Source: JAEUKH01 sp964447205 (GTDB taxonomy: Bacteria > Myxococcota_A > Polyangia > Polyangiales > Ga0077539). From it: a stretch of 64,000 nt of DNA. The DNA is taken from the NCBI GenBank assembly GCA_964447205.1, contig CAYUSB010000039.1:20376-84375 (forward strand), given 5' to 3'. The notes beneath the pieces were generated by a model that saw only the letters and a list, made by a program, of their open reading frames with translations, did no database searches and had not been told where the DNA came from. Within the stretch, counting starts at the first letter, position 1. Each line of letters starts with the position of its first letter. A program made the position numbers and the translations under genes. This document shows, piece after piece, positions 61,563 through 64,000 of this stretch.

Positions 61563-61743
61563 ACGCAGGACTCTACCCCGCCTCGCGCGGCGTAGTCCCG
61601 CGAGTCCGCGCTGCACCACGGGTGAGCGGCAGGGCGCCACGCAGAAGGGCCGTGCTGGCCACGTCGAACGCGACGTGATGCCCAGCACACACGAAGCGCC
61701 CCGGGGGTTGACGGCGACGCCACCCGCGGTGTGCAGTCCCCCG

Positions 61744-63765
61744 ATGCGCCGCATCGCCTTCGGCCTCCTCGTCCTCGCCGGCTGCGCCGACCCGCCGACC
61801 GCGCCCCTCGACGCCGCGGTGGATGCCACACCCGAGGCCGCCGTCGACGCGCCCGCCGACGCCGCACCCGATGCCGGGCCGCCGACGCTCGCCCCCGACA
61901 CGGCGCCCGAGCCGCTGTCCCTGCCGCGCTGGCTGGTCGCCTCCGTCCGCGATGGCACCCCCGACCCGGTGCGTGTCCCGGTCGAGCGCGGCACGTTCAC
62001 GCTCCCGGCCGAGGGCATCCAGGACGGGGTCGACTGGCTCGCAGAGGCCCCCAGCGAAGAGGGCGACCTGCCCCCGGCCCCGGTGCGTTCGACCGGGTAT
62101 GCCGCGACCACCTTCGAGGCGCCTGCGGGGCGTCACTGTTTTGCCCAGGCCGACCGGGTGCTCTCGCTCTCCGTCAACGGCGCGATGCAGCCCGGGGACG
62201 TGTACGGCTCGGGGCGCATCCGCGTGCCGCTCGTGACCCGCGCGGGAGAGAATCTCCTGCTCGTACGGTCGATCGGTGGCCGCGGCGCGCCGCGCATCCG
62301 CGTGTGGTGTACGCCGCACGAGGTCTACCTCAACACCGACGACCTCACGCCCCCCGACTTCGTCGTCGGCCAGACGGGCGAACGCTGGCTCGGCGCCGCG
62401 GTGCTCGCCCTCACCGACGCGCCCGCCTTCGACCTCGTCGCCCGCGTCGAAGCCAACGAGCACTTCGAAGCCACCGAGGTGCGCTATCCCGCCCTCGCCG
62501 GCGGCGCCGTCACGCAGTTGGGCTGGCGCTTGAGCCCGCGTCGCGCCTTCACCCAGCCCGCGGAGTCGCTGCGCGTCGCGCTCCGCGTCGAGTCGCCGTC
62601 GCTGCGGCACCTCTACCGCCGCGAGGTGGAGGTGGCCGTGGTGGCGGCGGGCGCGGCGTACCGGCACACGCGGCGTTCGCGGGTCGACGGGTCGGTGCAG
62701 TACCACGCCGTGCTGCCGCCCGCGGGCTTCGACCCGGCGCGGCGGTACGCGATGGTGCTCTCGCTGCACGGCGCAGGCGTCGAGGCGATCGACCAGGCCC
62801 GCGCGTACGCGCCCAAGGACTGGGCGTACATCGTCGCGCCCACCAACCGCAGGCCCTTCGGCTTCGACTGGGAGGTGTGGGGTCGCCTCGACGGCCTCGA
62901 GGCCCTCGACGACGCGTCCGTCGCATTCAACACCGACCCCGAGCGGGTGTACGTCACCGGGCACTCGATGGGCGGACATGGGACGTGGCAGTTTGGCGCG
63001 CTCTTCCCCGGCCGCTTCGCCACCCTCGGCCCGAGCGCGGGTTGGGGCAGCTTCTACTCGTACACGGGCCGCGCCCGGCCGCGCGGCGCCTTCGCGCGGT
63101 CGCAGGCCTCCAGCGACGCCGTGGCCGTCACCACCACCAACGCGCGCTCGCTCAGCCTCGACGCGGCGGCGCTGCGACAGCGCGGCGTGCGCAGCCTCAC
63201 CGTCGACGGGCGCGCCGTCGCGCTCACCGAAGATCGTGTCGTGGTGGGCCCCCAGGACGGCAAACGCCCCGGGCAGCACGGCCCCTTCGACGAGGCCCTC
63301 CGCCGCCCCTGGTGCCTCGTCTACCCCGACGACGCGCCGGCCGCCCTGCGACAGTTTGCGGCCTACTACATTTCGACCTGGTCGGTGATCGGCAACGGCC
63401 ACGGCTGCGCCCTGCCCCGCACGCGGCTCACCCCCGCCCTCCGCGCCGAACGCTCCCTCGTCTACCTCGGCTTCTCCCGCGCCGACGTGCCCGCCCCGGA
63501 GGCGCTCCGCCTCGATTGGGACGCCCGGGGCATCGCCTTCGGCGGCGGCGCACACGTACCCGGCGCGATGGCCTTCGTCTTCCCCGAGGGCGACGGCGTC
63601 TCTGCGGTCCTGGTCGCGACGCCCGGCAGCGAGTGGCTCCTCGGGCGGGTGCACCCCTTCACCTCGGGCATCGTCCTGCCCGACTGGATGGTGTGGACCG
63701 CCGAGGGCCTGCGCGGCGCGGGCTTCTTCTCCCCGACCTGGACGTACGCGAGCCCCACGCCGTAG
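61744..63765 (+). CDS. Alpha/beta-hydrolase (prolyl-oligopeptidase-like) lipoprotein, possibly internally deleted
   Basis: 673 residues. Signal MRRIAFGLLVLAGCADPP (lipobox), Asp/Ala linker, N-terminal beta-domain, then YHAVLPPAGFDPARRYAMVL, SLHGAGVEA, YIVAPTNRRPFGFDWEVWG and the nucleophile motif VYVTGHSMGGHGTWQFGALF. After GWGSFYSYTGRARP the sequence jumps directly to a C-terminal beta-domain (AVTTTNARSLSLDAAALRQR). The stretch that should carry the Asp and His of the triad seems to be missing. So the enzyme may be inactive. ATG 61744 chosen; another in-frame ATG lies 22 codons upstream. Confidence 0.82.
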   Translation: MRRIAFGLLVLAGCADPPTAPLDAAVDATPEAAVDAPADAAPDAGPPTLAPDTAPEPLSLPRWLVASVRDGTPDPVRVPVERGTFTLPAEGIQDGVDWLAEAPSEEGDLPPAPVRSTGYAATTFEAPAGRHCFAQADRVLSLSVNGAMQPGDVYGSGRIRVPLVTRAGENLLLVRSIGGRGAPRIRVWCTPHEVYLNTDDLTPPDFVVGQTGERWLGAAVLALTDAPAFDLVARVEANEHFEATEVRYPALAGGAVTQLGWRLSPRRAFTQPAESLRVALRVESPSLRHLYRREVEVAVVAAGAAYRHTRRSRVDGSVQYHAVLPPAGFDPARRYAMVLSLHGAGVEAIDQARAYAPKDWAYIVAPTNRRPFGFDWEVWGRLDGLEALDDASVAFNTDPERVYVTGHSMGGHGTWQFGALFPGRFATLGPSAGWGSFYSYTGRARPRGAFARSQASSDAVAVTTTNARSLSLDAAALRQRGVRSLTVDGRAVALTEDRVVVGPQDGKRPGQHGPFDEALRRPWCLVYPDDAPAALRQFAAYYISTWSVIGNGHGCALPRTRLTPALRAERSLVYLGFSRADVPAPEALRLDWDARGIAFGGGAHVPGAMAFVFPEGDGVSAVLVATPGSEWLLGRVHPFTSGIVLPDWMVWTAEGLRGAGFFSPTWTYASPTP

Positions 63766-63786
63766 CGCGCGGACCGAACCTCAGGG

Positions 63787-63804
63787 TCACACGCGCGGGT
63801 GTGA
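63787..63804 (+). terminator. Hairpin TCACAC-GCGCGG-GTGTGA
   Basis: Six-bp perfect arms starting 21 bases after the hydrolase stop. No T run. The same core occurs after the HEPN module (58048-58063). Confidence 0.45.
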
Positions 63805-63974
63805 TCGACGGGTCGCGATGTCAGATCCCCATTCCCGAACGTGCCCCGGGTGACCTCGTCCTGGGTCTCGCGGTGTGCCGAGGCCTGGCCCTGCATCGTG
63901 GTGCTCGCCGTCGCGCGGGACATCGAGGAAGGGGAGGTCAACGAGTGGAACCCCCTACAAGCCAAGGGCAAATC

Positions 63975-64000
63975 TGGCTCGGGGCGAGGGAATCGAACCC
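63975..64000 (-). tRNA. 3' end of a tRNA (partial)
   Basis: Reading the minus strand: T-loop TTCGATT (63991-63997) within its stem, 3' acceptor strand GCCCCGA (63979-63985), discriminator G and encoded CCA (63975-63977). The rest, including the anticodon, is beyond the right edge, so the isotype cannot be told; its 5' acceptor strand should be TCGGGGC. Confidence 0.82.

Noticed and set aside
63462..63971. 169-codon minus-strand frame at the right end
   Set aside because: Overlaps the hydrolase gene antisense and has no recognisable domain or ribosome site.

Overview
The window is very GC-rich, densely coded chromosomal DNA, most consistent with a Myxococcota bacterium (Polyangia-like). Support for this: many predicted lipoproteins with Asp/Ala/Pro/Thr-rich linkers, eukaryotic-type Ser/Thr kinases with zinc-ribbon and PEGA domains, Kazal-like and FG-GAP secreted proteins, a ferritin-like lipoprotein, DUF4185 and DUF1826 proteins, and an alkylglycerone-phosphate-synthase-like enzyme. 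The species cannot be named from the sequence alone. Most long open frames opposite the genes are antisense shadows caused by the base composition.

Layout. 1-4228: adenosylcobalamin-dependent ribonucleotide reductase, running off the left edge and split by a LAGLIDADG intein placed exactly before the thiyl-radical cysteine. 4553-8140: four-gene ABC-2 exporter operon (ATPase, permease, ATPase, permease). 8159-11169: YflT-like stress protein, BrkB/YihY membrane protein, lipoprotein-type methyltransferase, zinc-ribbon protein and a tiny DUF3309 protein. 11518-13408: small accessory island with a nucleotidyltransferase pair and a decayed AAA ATPase/HNH pair that looks like a dead defence system. 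13441-25397: DEAD-box helicase, ferritin-like lipoprotein, FAD oxidase plus N-formylglutamate amidohydrolase, Lhr-like helicase plus metallophosphoesterase, ribosomal proteins L21/L27 and a Uma2 nuclease.

25537-42222: HEAT-repeat protein, Kazal-like protein, MutL with its endonuclease motifs, two consecutive Ser/Thr kinases, an envelope operon (flippase-like membrane protein, hexapeptide acyltransferase, glycosyltransferase 2), a DPP-IV-type peptidase and two membrane proteins. 42241-54989: XRE regulator, ArsM-like methyltransferase, several exported hydrolase-like or beta-propeller proteins, a von Willebrand A protein and FG-GAP and DUF4185 lipoproteins.

55010-58850 is the most unusual stretch. 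A DUF1826 gene sits behind a 20-bp-arm palindrome covering its -10 box. Next to it lies a release-factor-2 gene that keeps the programmed CTTTGAC frameshift and GGQ but lacks the SPF stop-codon recognition motif. This is followed by a three-gene module (small protein, MNT-fold-like protein, HEPN-like protein) behind stacked palindromes, then a second copy of the prfB 3' end as a fragment, then a nested inverted-repeat element. The right end holds a Cys-rich lipoprotein, a TetR remnant, two divergent esterase/hydrolase lipoproteins and the 3' end of a tRNA.
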